A stretch of DNA of 62,200 nucleotides, taken from Hypsibius dujardini. Lineage: Eukaryota; Tardigrada; Eutardigrada; Parachela; Hypsibiidae. The DNA lies in NCBI GenBank assembly GCA_001579985.1, contig LRSR01007504.1, positions 1 through 62,200 on the forward strand. The letters are read 5' to 3'. The translations under genes and the position numbers were made by a program. Under the pieces are notes generated by a model, which was not told where the DNA came from, did not search any database, and was given only the letters and a program-made list of their open reading frames with translations. This document shows, in pieces, positions 13,216-24,840 of the stretch; position 1 is the first letter of the stretch; the number at the start of each line of letters is the position of its first letter.

Positions 13216-13887
13216 GTGGTGTGTTGTGGTTTGCTGCGGAACGATGTGGCTGGTTTGTCCAATATGGTACGGTGTGGTCTGCGTGGCGGTTGTATCACGG
13301 TTGACCGAATTCTCTGTCCAGCGCAAACGAGAGACATCATTGTTTTTGTTCACGCTTTCTACAATCCCATAGTTCCCAGTCCCTTTCCCATTTAGTATAA
13401 GGGAGGTAAAGCCACATAATGTTTTCCGGCAATGAACTATTGTTTTGATAGCAGATTCACCTTTCCACGCCCAGACCGGAAACTTTAACCCACAGCTAGC
13501 CACGTTTTTATAAAAGATCCCTGTCAGTCCCCCAAGCCTTTCGACAACTCATGCAGAGCCCATCTGCGTACGTTAATGTCTTATCATTAATCAAAACCCA
13601 AGCACAATCACTGATCCCTTGTTGCTTAAATTTTTTTCCCACGCTTGTAAGAGTACATTTTTTATTTTTGTAGCCCGACAATTCACGGAGTGGTAAAGGG
13701 CCCAAACCCGTTCCGGCACATTACGAACGAAATAAAATTGACACAACAAATAACAATAAAAATAAAAGAACCAGGATTATACTTAATTTCGTGCGAACAA
13801 TATCCATCCAAAGAAGGAGTTGTACTTTTTAAGTTCCTTCCAGATTCGAGGCCTAAAATCTTTTACCCATCCTTTGCCCGGCATTCA

Positions 13888-14330
13888 TTACATTTCCTGC
13901 ATTATCATTTTCACGTGCTGGCCAGTATTTTTCATGAGTTTCCTGACAACCCATGTGAAATCTCTTTTGCAAACGGTGCATAAGAAAGTAGTTTCTGATC
14001 CTTGCGTGTCCTCATTGTTGTCACAGCCAGAACATTTGGCATTCTTTGGCTTTTTAGGGGGGGCGAGAAGCGGGCTCCGACTGAGATGAAGAGCTTCCCG
14101 CTACTGAAACATTAGAAGAAAATATAATATTTATTATCCTGGTCGGTACTAGTTAAATGATTTAAACCAAGACGTAATTGGTATACCTTGACTGGTCAGC
14201 GAGAAAATTGCAAAGGCCTGTGGAGTAGGAGTAGCTGCGGGGTCGGCGACCAATGACGCCGGTGCTGAACGTCCTTTATTCACTGAGACAGTTGGTTGAG
14301 GCACTTGATTATCCAGATCTCCAAAAGACT
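13888..14330 (-). pseudogene. Possible broken two-exon gene with a CxxC...CxxC motif
   Basis: A proline/alanine/serine-rich stretch around 14180-14330 ends in a good donor (CAAG|GTATAC, near 14185). After a TTTCAG acceptor near 14108 it continues as a Ser-rich segment. At a run of C residues near 14055-14065 the frame hits a stop, but a shift there opens KPKNAKCSGCDNNED, FLCTVCKRDFTW and then a stop at 13888-13890. CxxC repeated 20-odd residues apart looks like a zinc-binding knuckle. I do not recognise the family. Homopolymer slippage or a sequencing error would explain the break, and it may be transposon-derived. Confidence 0.3.
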
Positions 14331-14689
14331 CCGAAATAGGACGAAGAGCAATAAAACAAAAGAATAAAAACCACCGCTCTCGATTTGTGTGAATGTAATA
14401 TTCAGTGCACTTGCCTTCCTCAATGGCTGAGACATCCGCCACCAGGTTTTCTGGATTGCCAACTGGATTTCTGACATTACTTGGCGACCTGGATACAAAT
14501 GCTGTTAGCATAAGGTACATAAACAACCGGCCTGTTTTAATCTTGATCAGCTGACGTCGCATTCGGAGTTGAAGTCCCAGCGGGTTCGAATTGAGAATGA
14601 GAATTCTTGAGAATTGCGCGGCGGCACTGGTGCATGCAGCGCTTTGAACGGCGAAACTTAGCTTTTTGGCACCTGCGAGCGACTTTGTA

Positions 14690-14900
14690 CACCACTTAAA
14701 AAATTCAGGGCGAGGGTTATAATTATATCACGTAGCATGCAGTAGCCTTTCAAAGCAACATAGTAGCCAACAATAGATCGTGGTACGCCGACGCAAACCG
14801 TTGCCCACATAGCATAACGTAGCACCACGTAGCACCACATAGCATCACGTAGCGCCACGTAGCATAACGTAACATAATGTAATTAATCAAATTACTCATT
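14690..14900 (-). repeat. Dispersed repeat with GCTACGTGGT-like minisatellite core (copy 1)
   Basis: Tandem ~10-bp units of the type TAGCACCACG are preceded by the unique arm TGTACACCACTTAAAAAATT. The same arm and core occur inverted at 21535-21975, so this is a mobile or dispersed element with a minisatellite body and not an isolated satellite. Confidence 0.75.
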
Positions 14901-15453
14901 GATTGTTGCTACATTCAGCTACGTTGAGCTACGGGCCGATATGCATTGTTACATTATGTTATGGGCTGCAACATCTAGCTACACTAAATTATGGGCTAGT
15001 CATTTTGTTGACAAGCAAAACGGATTACCGGAAAAGTTCATATTTTCTTATCATGCCTAAGGTTTATTGTTATTTCGGTTCAACTCCTGTCCACATTTCT
15101 TTATGTTTTAGATATTTGTTATGATGGCTTAATATTTCTTCCTTTAATGTGATATATTATTCGATAAGTATATATACGTTTAGAGCAAATTAAATTAATT
15201 TTTCCATATGCTAGGAGGTATGTTAAATTATTTGAATTGCTTTAGCCTATTGCGTAAATAATTTGATTTGCCCTAAATCAAGAACAAATTAAACTAAATA
15301 TTGCATATTCTTGAACCCATGCATGGATTGAATAAAGACATTATTAACTGAGTAGCTGACAATTTATTGTATAATGATTGTAGTTGGCTCGCTACAAAAC
15401 ATGACCTAAAATTCAAAATGTGCATAAACAACTGAATAATTATTTACTCATTA

Positions 15454-16356
15454 CAGGGTGATTCACTACCACATGGACACATTAACAAAATCACCAAAAA
15501 TACAGTTTTCATTATTTTGGTCAAAATTTTTCAGATTATATGAAGCCTAACTGTTTTGCGTCTAAATATCTGGTTGGGATGTTTCCGATTTTATCCTGTA
15601 AGGCAGGGGCACTGGCCACAAAAACTGGACGAAGTTGGCTGATACTTTTTGCCATTTTGCGCCCATGACTGAGTTTAATGATACGAAAGTGAGCCACCCT
15701 ACTTCGAAAATCGGCTTATAGCAATCCGTAGCAGAACAAATAGACTTCACAAGGAACCCTCTGGAAGACAAATTGGTTCGGAAACCGATTAATGAAAAGA
15801 AAATTCATGAAAAAAATGACGCCAAAAGTGCATTTTTGACGTTTTTTGAAAAAGTTCAGATCAAAAACATGTTGGTTCGTGTTCGTTCGTTCCCGTTTCT
15901 AGTTTTTCAGTGCAAACATGCATAAAATGAGCATATTTGTTGCCTGAGTTGAGAACCTAGAGTTGAACAATGCTGAGATACAGCATGTGAAAAACCTTCC
16001 CTAATATCGGATGGACAAGTTATCGACAGGCCTGGTTCTTTCAATCGGTCAATTTAGATTCTGAAGTCATACTTTTCTAATGGGCCATCGACAAACGTTC
16101 AGGAAAGTACAAAAAAATGCATAGGAAGAGCAATTACAATGACCAAGAAGAATACTTTTTTTGTTCGAGGAAAATAAAATGGCCACATTTTCTGGATAGA
16201 GCTGCATGGGGTGGCTTACTGCTTTTTCCAAACTATTTGAACGCTTACTTTTCCTTAACTGAACCTTTGTTTCAGCTAATCACAGGGACATGATCAGTTG
16301 CGCACCGTTCCTCTGACAACCGATCGCGCGTGTCGACGTGTGAGTGAATAACCCTG
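15454..16356 (+). mobile_element. TA-type MITE, copy 1 (TIR CAGGGTGATTCACTACCAC)
   Basis: A 903-bp element flanked by TA at 15452-15453 and 16357-16358. It begins CAGGGTGATTCACTACCACA and ends in the imperfect inverted match ...TGAATAACCCTG. A second copy in the reverse orientation is at 51055-51936. Both copies keep a short segment that translates as CYKPIFEVGWLTFVSLNSVM, but neither encodes a transposase. The TA duplication and this size suggest a non-autonomous Tc1/mariner-group element. Confidence 0.88.
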
Positions 16357-17118
16357 TAGAGTGGTTTATTTTGGAAAGGGCACAGCGTTTAAATATTTGA
16401 CTATTCGACAGAGTTACTAATGAGAGAAAAAGGTTAGTATATATTATTTTGATTTCTTAAACTGAATAAAAATACCTAGTAAGCAGTAAAGAATGTGATT
16501 TTGTGTCAGTGCCATTGCCAGTGTCTGTATCTCAGATTTGTGTTACTTTATCGGTTTGGTTCAGGATTTAGGTCTTGGTGTAGGTCTAAATCTATGTACG
16601 TGTGTTTGTGTTTGTGTTTGTGTTTGTGTTTGTGTCTGTCTGTGTCTGTCTGTCTTTCTATATGGGTTTGGGTTCTAAAACTGGGTTTGATCTGAGGCTC
16701 TTTATATCTGTTTATCTGCCTACCTTTAAGTCTGTCTATTTCTTCGCGCTGCATAACCAGATTCATTTGAATGGTAATATAGTGGGGTATGTATAAAACA
16801 TGGTGTATTAAAATTGTAGTTTGCAGTAAGTAGTTGTCTTCATTACTGAGTACTTTGGTAATTTCTTTTTCAGTTGTATATTGTACTTTTTATTATTAAT
16901 GTCACGTAGTTGTACTTTGGAATCATAGTTTTCAGTTTGTGTTTGTGTTTTTGATTAAGAATGTGAATATTTTTTTAATTATCAAGTTCAATTCTCTGAG
17001 CACTCCCAAAGAGGTGTTATACACTACAGTACCATTCCGCATACCGCTGTGCTGCTAACTTTGTGTTTTAGGCTTTTACCTTATCCGCGAAAGTTTCTTC
17101 TCGCGAAAATCCTAACTA
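16357..17118. other. Non-coding, with a (GTGTTT)n tract
   Basis: Contains a simple GTGTTT repeat at about 16598-16650. Nothing else was recognised. Confidence 0.5.
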
Positions 17119-17697
17119 CAATAATACTCGTCTAATTTAAACCTTATCTATATGCAATAACTCGTCTGTATTGTACTTTTCCTTCTACACCGATTTCCTC
17201 CCATACATATAACATGGGGGGGGGGATTTGATGTAAATATTCCCTCTATACGGTATGTTGAACAAATTTTACGATCAAACACGTAAGTTGAATTCGACAT
17301 TTTTCCTTGAAAGTTTTTGACGCAATCGCTCTTGTTTCTTACTTTAATCTACCTGCAAGCCCCTGCCGTGTTTATTTTCGCATTGAGCTGCATGTGGTAG
17401 TTCTTGTACGTTCTAAATTTTTTTAATGGTGCCGATCGTTGAAATTAAAACGCTGACAAAGAAGCTAATTCTTGTCCAGAAAGTTCAGCTGTTGAAGGAC
17501 CTCGGTCATATGAAACAAAATGCTGCGGTGGCTAAGTACAGAATTTCTACCGGCACCCTGTTTTACTGGAGGAAATTTCGCCCCCCCCCCCCCGCCGCCC
17601 CGGGATGCCTTTGGGGCCCCTAGGCTAATGTAAATTCCTCGTCTAAGTTGAACAAAAATTATGGATTTTTGAGGTTTACATTAGACGAGTTTTACTG
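17119..17697 (+). mobile_element. pogo/Tigger-like remnant, copy 1
   Basis: The termini read CAATAATACTCGTCTAATTT on the left and, reversed, CAGTAAAACTCGTCTAATGT on the right, the form expected of pogo/Tigger ends. The interior at 17426-17580 encodes KKLILVQKVQLLKDLGHMK followed by a YRISTGTLFYW motif. This resembles the N-terminal helix-turn-helix (CENP-B/Psq type) of pogo transposases (K-L-KV-LL-D-E-G ... YGIS-GT---W). A GC-rich tract then interrupts it. The catalytic domain is missing. An inverted copy lies at 25235-25803. Confidence 0.72.
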
Positions 17698-17699
17698 TG

Positions 17700-18603
17700 T
17701 ATGTTTTTAGTTTTTAGAATCTGCATTCCCTAACATTTAACTATCTGTTTACATATAGTAACATATCATGATACTCTATAATATCAATCATTAGTTTAAA
17801 CGCCCTGATTTGATCACGCTGTATGATATATATATAATATAATGTCAATCATTACATAATGTATGATAATCATTGAGCCTGTATTAAAAAAATGTAGTCA
17901 TGATCACCATGTGATATTAGTTCATATCTATTTTTATGAACCGCTGAAAAAATCACAACTTAGTACCCTATACAGTGTGGTTGTTGTCAGTGAACGATAG
18001 TAATTGGACTTTGAACTCTGGTGCGTAGTTGAACTTTCCCTACTGCGCAGTAAAAACCCCTCCTCTTCCCATTTTTCCGACAATGTTCTGAGATTCTGAA
18101 AATGAATGCGCATTGGGCCACCTACCATGATTGTCATAAAATTCTATCCAGAAATTGGGAAAAACTTTCGAGAAGATAACGGCAGTTATGCATTTGTGGT
18201 AGGTACTCCCTTTAGGAATTAAAGTATAATGGTATATTTGTCGTTCGGTCCCTCGATCGGTTGGCCGGCCAGCCGATCGGTGGGTCCGTCAATCCATTGA
18301 TCGAACTCCTGCGCTCTGCTCAATTAAACAACGGCTGTAACGCCAGGCTATGTCAGGCTACGGGTTACTACGCCCTTCAATGGAAAGCTATGGGTTGTTA
18401 TGCCCTGTCAGCCATGGTAACACATCCTCCTCAGATTATGGCGCGTCAAGTGTAGAGCAGATTGCACGAGAACTCGTGCAACGTTTTTAACACAAATGCA
18501 ACTGCACGAGCACTCGTGCAGCCAACAATTACAACTGCGTAGTACGTGGTGGAGCTAAAGTTTTTATTTTTAAATAATTTTCAACTGGTATAATAAACGT
18601 GAT
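17700..18603. other. AT-rich non-coding stretch
   Basis: No gene was recognised. Short palindromic motifs occur around 18240-18300 (CGATCGGTTGGCCGGCCAGCC). Confidence 0.4.
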
Positions 18604-19057
18604 ATGAAGTTTAAGCGACCAATCGATGCGATCAATGGAAAGATCGAGGAGCTCAATAAAGTGCAGTTTTTAGCTGTTATTGAGCGAACTTCCTGAAATT
18701 CAGAAACACTCGTGTTGAATGAAGTATTAAAGACCGGATGGTCAGACAGACAGACAAACAACAAACAAACAGCCAGACAGACAGACAGATAGACAGACAA
18801 ACAAATAAATAAAATATACACAGACAAATATGGTCAAACACAGGCATCCCTGTTTACTCAGTACACTTTTGATTTATATTGATTATACTTTACTAAAAGT
18901 AAAAAATTATGTGATAACCAAATATAAATCAAAAGTATACAGAGTAAATAGGGTACGCCTGTGTTTGACCATATTTGTTTGTGTTTATTTTATTTATTTG
19001 TTTCTGTCTCTCTGTCGTTTGTCTGTCTGTTTGACCATCTGTTTATCTGTATGTTTA

Positions 19058-19090
<33 letters not shown>

Positions 19091-19640
19091 TTTTCTGTCT
19101 GTTTGTCTGTCTGTCTGTCTGCCTGTCTGTCTGTTTGTCTATCCGTGTGTCTGCCTGTCTAATATACACAGACACATTCACAGACAAAAAACAGACACAG
19201 ACAAATACTGTGAAGCACAGGCGCACCCTCTCTACTCATTACACTTTTGATTACTGATTTGATTACACACTTGTTTGTGTGTGTGTGTCTGTCTGTCTAA
19301 GTGTGTCTGTGTGTGTGTGTGTGTCTGTGTGTGTGTCTGTGTGTGTGTCTGTGTTTGTGTCTGTGTCTGTGTCTGTGTCTGTGTCTGTGTCTGTGTGTGC
19401 CTGTTTGTGTCTGTGTCTGCGTGTCGGTGTCTGTTTATGTCTGTGTGTCTGTTTTTGTCTATAACATTCATGGGCGCCCCACTACAGTTTCGAATTTTAA
19501 TTCCGGACTTTAATACTTCATTTAATATGAGTTTTCGAAATTTTAGGAAGTTCGCTCAGTAACAGCTTAAAACTGCAATTGATTGAGCTCCTCGGTCTCT
19601 CCATTGGCCGCATCGATTGGTCGCTTAAACTGGCAGGCAC
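18604..19640. repeat. Nested foldback with (TGTC)n arms
   Basis: The outer arms 18604-18745 and 19500-19640 are inverted copies (one reads GAGCGAACTTCCTGAAATT, the other AATTTTAGGAAGTTCGCTC). Inside, a second palindrome centred near 18905 pairs ACAAATATGGTCAAACACAG with its complement. Long (TGTC)n and (TGTG/TGTC)n tracts lie at 19020-19160 and 19280-19470. No coding capacity was recognised. Confidence 0.75.
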
Positions 19641-20048
19641 AGGCACAGACACGGATACAATATTAGGACCCATTTCCGAACGAATCCAATGCAAGTTAGA
19701 GTCGCTCAAAAAGTACGAAATCAGTTTGACTGCTTTTTAAATATAAGAAATTATAACGCGCAGCTAAAATATTATTTGTGGTGTTTGGGAACGCGAACGC
19801 ATGAGCAATAGCTTGTGCTCATAGCTAGCATAGCCCTGATCTAGAAATCAACAGTCAATGAGTAGTTTGATTTTAAAAACAAAGTTTCGCCATTTTTTAT
19901 CTGCGCGAAAGAATGTTTAGAAATGAAACTCAATTGGATGATGGGTCTCTTTGATAAAACTAAACAACGTAACTATTTGTTATTCATGCTTTTCAGTGCT
20001 TGAGAAAATGAAGGCTCAAAGTGAACTGTTATCTTATTATCTTCTGAA
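19641..20048. other. Non-coding spacer
   Basis: No gene or repeat was recognised with confidence. Confidence 0.35.
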
Positions 20049-20165
20049 TAGGGAACATCCGTTTATTATGTCAGTATTGGTTAGGGGGGTGGAGGGCAAA
20101 AAATACCTGACGAACTCTGACTGTACAGTATGGGGGGGTGGTAGGCCAGCGTCCTGACGTCAGCT
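20049..20165. mobile_element. Partial MITE related to 20649-20957
   Basis: Begins AGGGAACATCCGTTTATTA and continues to CTGACGAACTCTGAC. Both segments recur, inverted or direct, in the MITE at 20649-20957. Only one end is identifiable. Confidence 0.5.
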
Positions 20166-20309
20166 TTGGGGAACTCAGTAGGCTTAAATTAACTTTTATT
20201 ATTATTATTATTAATTATTAATTTTGGAATTTCTGCGGCAATTCCTAATTTTTTCGAGTATTAAGAATTACTTACCCTGGGAACATTGTACCGATAGACA
20301 CTCCGATGC

Positions 20310-20569
20310 TGCTGAAACCATTTGATCCCAGCTCGAAGTATGCGGCACTGCCGTTCGATTACTACTGCCCCTCCTTACGAAAGAGTGGGAAGTTAGATCA
20401 CATGGCCTGCAAGACGTGCGGCGCATACTTTGCCACGCAGGTCACCCGTTAAAATCACCACTGTGCGCCGGATGACCAGGAGAAAGACTACGAAGACATG
20501 ACCGATGATGACGAAGTCGCTGCTCACGTACTAGCGTCGCCCGAGGATATCCCTATCATTCATATTTGA
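20310..20569 (+). pseudogene. Zinc-finger-bearing fragment with in-frame stop
   Basis: From an ATG at 20310 the frame reads MLLKPFDPSSKYAALPFDYY, then CPSLRKSG, MACKTCGAYFATQVTR, a TAA, HHCAPDDQEKDYEDMTDDDE and EVAAHVLASPEDIP before a TGA. CxxC followed by HHC suggests a C2HC or BED-like finger with an acidic linker, as is common at the N-terminus of DNA transposases. One stop interrupts the finger. No catalytic domain is present nearby, and the family was not identified. Confidence 0.4.
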
Positions 20570-20648
20570 CGGACTGGCTACGTAGTGACCTGGTGGTGGA
20601 CAGGCCCGATTTGGAGTGATAAAGAAACATTTCACGTTTTTTTCTGTA

Positions 20649-20957
20649 AGGGTTCATTCAAATATTACGTAATCAAAGGAGGGTAGGTGGGTGGTCTGGA
20701 CCATTGATTACTCACCAGTAAAATAGGTCCCACCCTCCAGTATAATTTTGATTATCTGGGTAGGTGGGTGGTCGAAAAAGGCCATTTTTTGATTACGCAA
20801 TATGTGATTGGCCTCTAGTGGAAGGGGTTTTTGGTTTGTGCGGTCAGAAACAGAAGATCTACGGGGTGTTAAAAAAATTCTGACGAACTCTGACGTTTGG
20901 GGAGGGGTTGTCGGGTCGCCTAATAAAAATTATTGACGTAATAAACGGATGATCCCT
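20649..20957. mobile_element. 309-bp TA-flanked MITE
   Basis: TA occurs on both sides (20647-20648 and 20958-20959). The termini are imperfect inverted repeats: AGGGTTCATTCAAATATTACG and, from the right, AGGGATCATCCGTTTATTACG. It contains two GGGTAGGTGGGTGGTC blocks and has no ORF of interest. Confidence 0.68.
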
Positions 20958-21123
20958 TATCCTTTTTTGGACATACAACTAAGCTAATAGTAATCTATTG
21001 CGGCTTGCTGAAATGCATGATGTTAAATACATAGTTTTAAGCCGTAGCGCCAAAGTTGACACACAAATTGCGACACAGCCTAAACTGCCATTTACACCTC
21101 GCAATGCTACGTGATGTGAGGCC

Positions 21124-21198
21124 TGCGCCTATGGCGTAGTGGCCGAGTCTGCTGCCTATGAAGCAGGCGGCGCGGGTTCGATCCTCCATTGTGTCGCG
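21124..21198 (+). tRNA. tRNA-like sequence, probably degenerate or SINE-derived
   Basis: An A box (TGGCGTAGTGG, about 21132) and a B box (GGTTCGATCC, about 21175) both match polymerase III consensus at normal spacing. Between them CTGC-CTATGAA-GCAG can form a four-pair anticodon-like arm with T before and A after an ATG triplet. The T stem pairs poorly and the acceptor stem is unclear, so a functional tRNA is unlikely. The T-rich run after the following TGTCGCGC resembles a pol III terminator (about 21206-21212). A tRNA-derived SINE head or tRNA pseudogene fits best. Confidence 0.4.
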
Positions 21199-21534
21199 CT
21201 TTATTTTTTTTCTGTGCTCGCACTACTAGCTCTTCTGATTTGCCTCTACTGGGGTTCTGATTTGCCTTTACTTGAACCTGTAAGATTTGGCTCCTACTGT
21301 TGCCCTGACTGGTTCTGTCGTACTTAATTGCATACGATGTTTCACACTTCAGTGATACCTTTCTAGCATTAGTATGATCTGCACCTACTGACTTGTCTTG
21401 TGTTGTATCTCGGATTACTAGCCTGGTTCTGTGTTGTATCTTGGTTGTGGCTGGCGGCCAGATCGTACTATTATCAAACAGACTTTGTTTATCCCGCAAG
21501 GGTTTGTCTGCTTTAGTTGAACAATACAATACAA

Positions 21535-21975
21535 TACAATGTTACCTGGTGCTATGTTATGCTATGTGGTGCTACGTGATGCTACGTTGTGCTATGTGTT
21601 CCTGCGTGGTGCTACATGGTGCTACGTTATGCTATGTGGTTCTAGGTTATGCTATGTTGTGTTGCACGGTGCTACGTTATGCTACGTTATGCTACGTGGT
21701 GCTACGTGGTGCTACGTTATGCTATGTTGTGCTACGTTATGCTACATGGTGCTTTGTGGTGCTACGTTATGCTATGTGGTGCTACGTGATGCTACGTTGT
21801 GCTATGTGGTGCTACGTGATGATGCTACGTGGTGCTACGTGGTGCTACGTTATGCTGTGTGGTGCTATGTGGTGCTACGTGATGCTACGAGATGCTACGG
21901 CAAGCTACGTGTAGCTACGTGGTTTAACCTGAATCTCGCCCTGAATCTTTTAAGTGGTGTACAAAGTCGCCCGTA
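21535..21975 (+). repeat. Dispersed repeat with GCTACGTGGT minisatellite core (copy 2)
   Basis: About 35 units of a 10-bp motif (GCTACGTTAT, GCTACGTGGT, GCTATGTGGT) are followed by an arm reading TTTTAAGTGGTGTACAAAGTCG. The whole is inverted relative to 14690-14900. It produces spurious long open frames (VLRYAMWCY...) that are not genes. Confidence 0.85.
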
Positions 21976-22096
21976 CCTATCTCTCTATAAATCATAACAC
22001 ATATAAACTCACCACGCCTGATTCCGGTTCCTTCCTATTTGTATCTCCAATGATTACTGCCTGGGTCGCTGAGAAGAGAGTTCTAGGAATACTTAC

Positions 22097-22280
22097 CGCC
22101 CGTGCGCTTCTCTCATCTTGAAACCGCACAGTCAGTGCCTTCTTTCCTGACAATACACCCGGAATTGATTTAAGCTTTGTGAAATCAATTTTGGGAATTT
22201 CAGTTTCCTCCAACGCTTTCAGGTAACGATCCTCCTTAAGCGCTAGGAAATTTTTTTCAGGCAAGAACTTCACGAACTCG
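22097..22280 (-). CDS. Isolated exon of an unidentified gene
   Basis: An open segment between an acceptor (ATAG|CGAG, at 22280) and a strong donor (GCG|GTAAGT, ending at 22097) reads EFVKFLPEKNFLALKEDRYL, an acidic KALEETEIPKIDF stretch and KSIPGVLSGKKALTVRFQDE, then ERSARA, without stops over 61 codons. Composition and splice sites look genuine. No partner exon was found: the minisatellite repeat lies just downstream and there is no clear upstream exon. It may be a stranded exon of a gene broken by repeats or part of a transposon gene. Confidence 0.35.
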
Positions 22281-22959
22281 CTATGCTATATGTACCCTGT
22301 TGAATAGTAATGAGAAAAATTTCTTAAGCATAATTATAGTTTAGGACTGGTCAAACTCCTTGCCATGAAAAGATACTAGGAAGTTGATCAAATTGTGAAC
22401 ATGAAAAAAGTCTAAAAAACAGGAAGGGATCCGGATGATGCGGCGCAACAGACATTGCTTATTGTTTGTTAACAAGAGAAGATAATCTATACAAAGAGAA
22501 CAACAACAAGTTGTGAGGAAAATGAGAAAATGTGGTATAGACTGACGAGAGCAGCACTGCATTTTGTGTTGGAAGAAGATGTCGTGATGCCGTGCCGGTG
22601 GGCTAAAAATAGCCAGACTAAGATTCCTCTCGTAGTACGTTTTACATACTCAGTAATCGTTTCCGCCTTTTTATCCCTATTGCGTATAGTTAAACCACCC
22701 CTAGACTTTGCCGAACCCCCCCCCCCAACGAATCTAGTAATAACCTTTTTTTTAAATAACATTATTAACCAGCACATAATGGGCAAATTAATTGAATCAA
22801 AGTCAATGCAATAAAAAAATTTATAATCAATACTATTTGTATAATTAATTGCATTATTAATTATTATTTATAATAGTACCCTCGTTTAAAAATGAGAGTA
22901 GCCCTACCCTAGCAACACCGTGCTGCCTAACTACACCATGCTACATTGGCCATAACAGC
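22281..22959. other. AT-rich non-coding stretch
   Basis: No gene was recognised. A C8-C9 run near 22720 and AT-rich sequence follow. Confidence 0.35.
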
Positions 22960-23335
22960 CACACGAGCTTCATCGGCCACACCGGCCACACCAGCCACAC
23001 TGGCTACACCGGCCACATCAGCCACACCGGCTACACCGGCCACATCAGCCACACGGGCCACACCGGCCACATCAGCCACACGGGCCACACCGGCCACATC
23101 AGCCACACGGGCCACACCGGCCACACCAGCCACATCAGCCACACCGGCCACACTAGCCACACTAGCCACACCGGCCACACTGGCCACACTAGCCACACCG
23201 GCCACACTGGCCACACCAGCCACACTAGCCACACTGGCCACACCAGCCACACCAGCCACACTAGCCACACTAGCCACACTAGCCACACCAGCCACACCGG
23301 CCACACCGGCCACACCAGCGACACTAGCCACATTA
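22960..23335. repeat. 9-bp minisatellite (GCCACACCG)n
   Basis: About 40 units of CCACACCGG / CCACACTAG / CCACATCAG. It is the same unit family as 13070-13215 in reverse orientation, with a higher-order period visible where CCACACGGGCCACACCGG recurs around 23050-23115. Confidence 0.95.
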
Positions 23336-24329
23336 CTCACACATTATCCACAATATTCCTGTAGTTCTTTCCGGTTAGAGGTATAAGCCACATAGAAATA
23401 GCCAAACGCGATATATTCACTCCGATCGACTATGCGTCATCCAATTTGATTGCCGACAACACAGACGGACCTTTTTCGTTTCTGATGAACTTTTGATGGA
23501 CTCATGTTTTATAAGCTAACGCGAAAAAGCTGGTTCTGTACGCCCCCATCCAATTTTCGCGGAGTCATAACTTGGGGGTTTATAGAATTGTAATCCGTGA
23601 CTTTCGTAGAAGATTCCAGTAAGAGGTAAATCACTAATCGTTGCGAAAAATAAAAGGAGTATACTAAAACGAACTTTTTGCTCGAGCAATCCCGTGCTCT
23701 GCAATGTTGGCGTTGTTCAAGTAACATTTTTTATGCGTGACAAAACAAACTTGGTGTGCAGAAATGACCTCAGCCATACTCATAGATTCGACTTTGTCAT
23801 GACATGTCTGCCAGTACGGTATAGTACGTAAACGCTTGTATCGACAGTCAACACCGGCATCATCCCTAATTCGCCTAAGGGAGATTGCAACTAACGTTCA
23901 TCTGTTCGAAGGTCTCTACTTAGCCGATAATAAGACGTCTCGCATAAATAGTTCAGGGGCTCGTTCAGGGTCCTTGCAAATCGAAACCAGAGGCCCTCAC
24001 GATAGGGCCACGGGGTAGTGGTAAGGGGCGAAATGCAGATTTTTCAAACTTAAACCCAAACATCGGCCTAACCAGAAATAATTCTTCATCTTTTGATTAT
24101 GTCTGGGCGTTGAATTTCTGTGCGAGAAAGCGAATTTAATATTTAATAGGCCAGTGCAAGAGCACCACTTGTTGTTGGGTGCAGAGTTATCCCATTTTTT
24201 CATCGGGTTTCCATTAGTCCCATTCTTTTCCTATTTTCCCATTCTTTCTATTGGGATATCGGAATGGGACTAGCCTGGAAATGAATGAGAATGGTAAAAA
24301 TTTAAATGTGTCATATAAAGTGAGTTTTT
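23336..24329. other. Non-coding spacer with CCCATTC-type motifs at its end
   Basis: No gene was recognised. Around 24185-24300 CCCATTCTTTTCC-like motifs resemble pieces of the hAT-type MITE at 34745-35521. Confidence 0.4.
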
Positions 24330-24840
24330 GGCATGTTCAGATGGAGGGATTGAATGTTTCGCCGATGATACAGCCCTGTACTGTTCTGCTAAGACACCAA
24401 GTGAGGCAGTGGGAAAGTTAAATCGACTTCTGGCGAGAGCGGCGGACTGGTTCCGGGAACGCCATCTGGTGCTGAAAGTAAAAAAATGTGTGGCAATAGT
24501 GATCAGTACGAGCCCAAAATTGGGGGGCTCGTACTGATTTGTTCGGTTATTTGGGGGTGACTATCGACAGACATCTAACGTGGGAGAAATAGTTTTCTAA
24601 CGTGAAGAGGAAGATGGCGGCAGGCATCCACCTCATCAATCGCGTGAAGGACGGCTTGCCGATTGGAGAGCCATTAAGTCTTTTGAATGCTTTCGTGGAT
24701 CCGCACCTGAGTTTGTGTGTACCAGTGTAGATGGTGGCGTCGGATACCCTTCGGAAAACACTGTAGGTGGCGCAGAATTATGCTGTCAGAACGGTAACGG
24801 ATTACCGTTTCAAAGACAGAATCGGAAGAATTAGTCTGTG
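24330..24840 (+). mobile_element. Non-LTR retrotransposon reverse transcriptase fragment
   Basis: The frame starting near 24340 reads ECFADDTALYCSAKTPSEA, carrying the FADD form of the YxDD catalytic box. It is followed by NRLLARAADWFRERHLVLK. In shifted frames come YLGVTIDRHLTWEK (about 24545-24590), AGIHLINRVKDGLPI and LLNAFVDPHLSLC, then VAQNYAVRTVTDYR. This is the C-terminal RT and thumb order of Jockey/CR1-group LINEs. Frameshifts and stops abound and no endonuclease or 5' part is present, so it is a dead fragment. Confidence 0.85.

Noticed and set aside
18961-19562. Cys/Val-rich open frames resembling membrane peptides
   Set aside because: They come from (TGTC)n and (TGTG)n tracts and are mirrored on the other strand by Thr/Gln/Arg-rich frames.
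21393-21997. Open frames of 150-170 residues rich in Cys, Tyr and Leu
   Set aside because: They are readings of the 10-bp GCTACGTGGT array in two frames.
22960-23335. CRISPR array
   Set aside because: Regular short units, but there are no unique spacers and the genome is clearly eukaryotic. It is a minisatellite.
22927-23386. Long open frames encoding (Ala-Gly-Val)n and (Ala-Thr)n
   Set aside because: They are translations of a 9-bp minisatellite that is open in several frames on both strands. No start context, splice sites or unique sequence support them.
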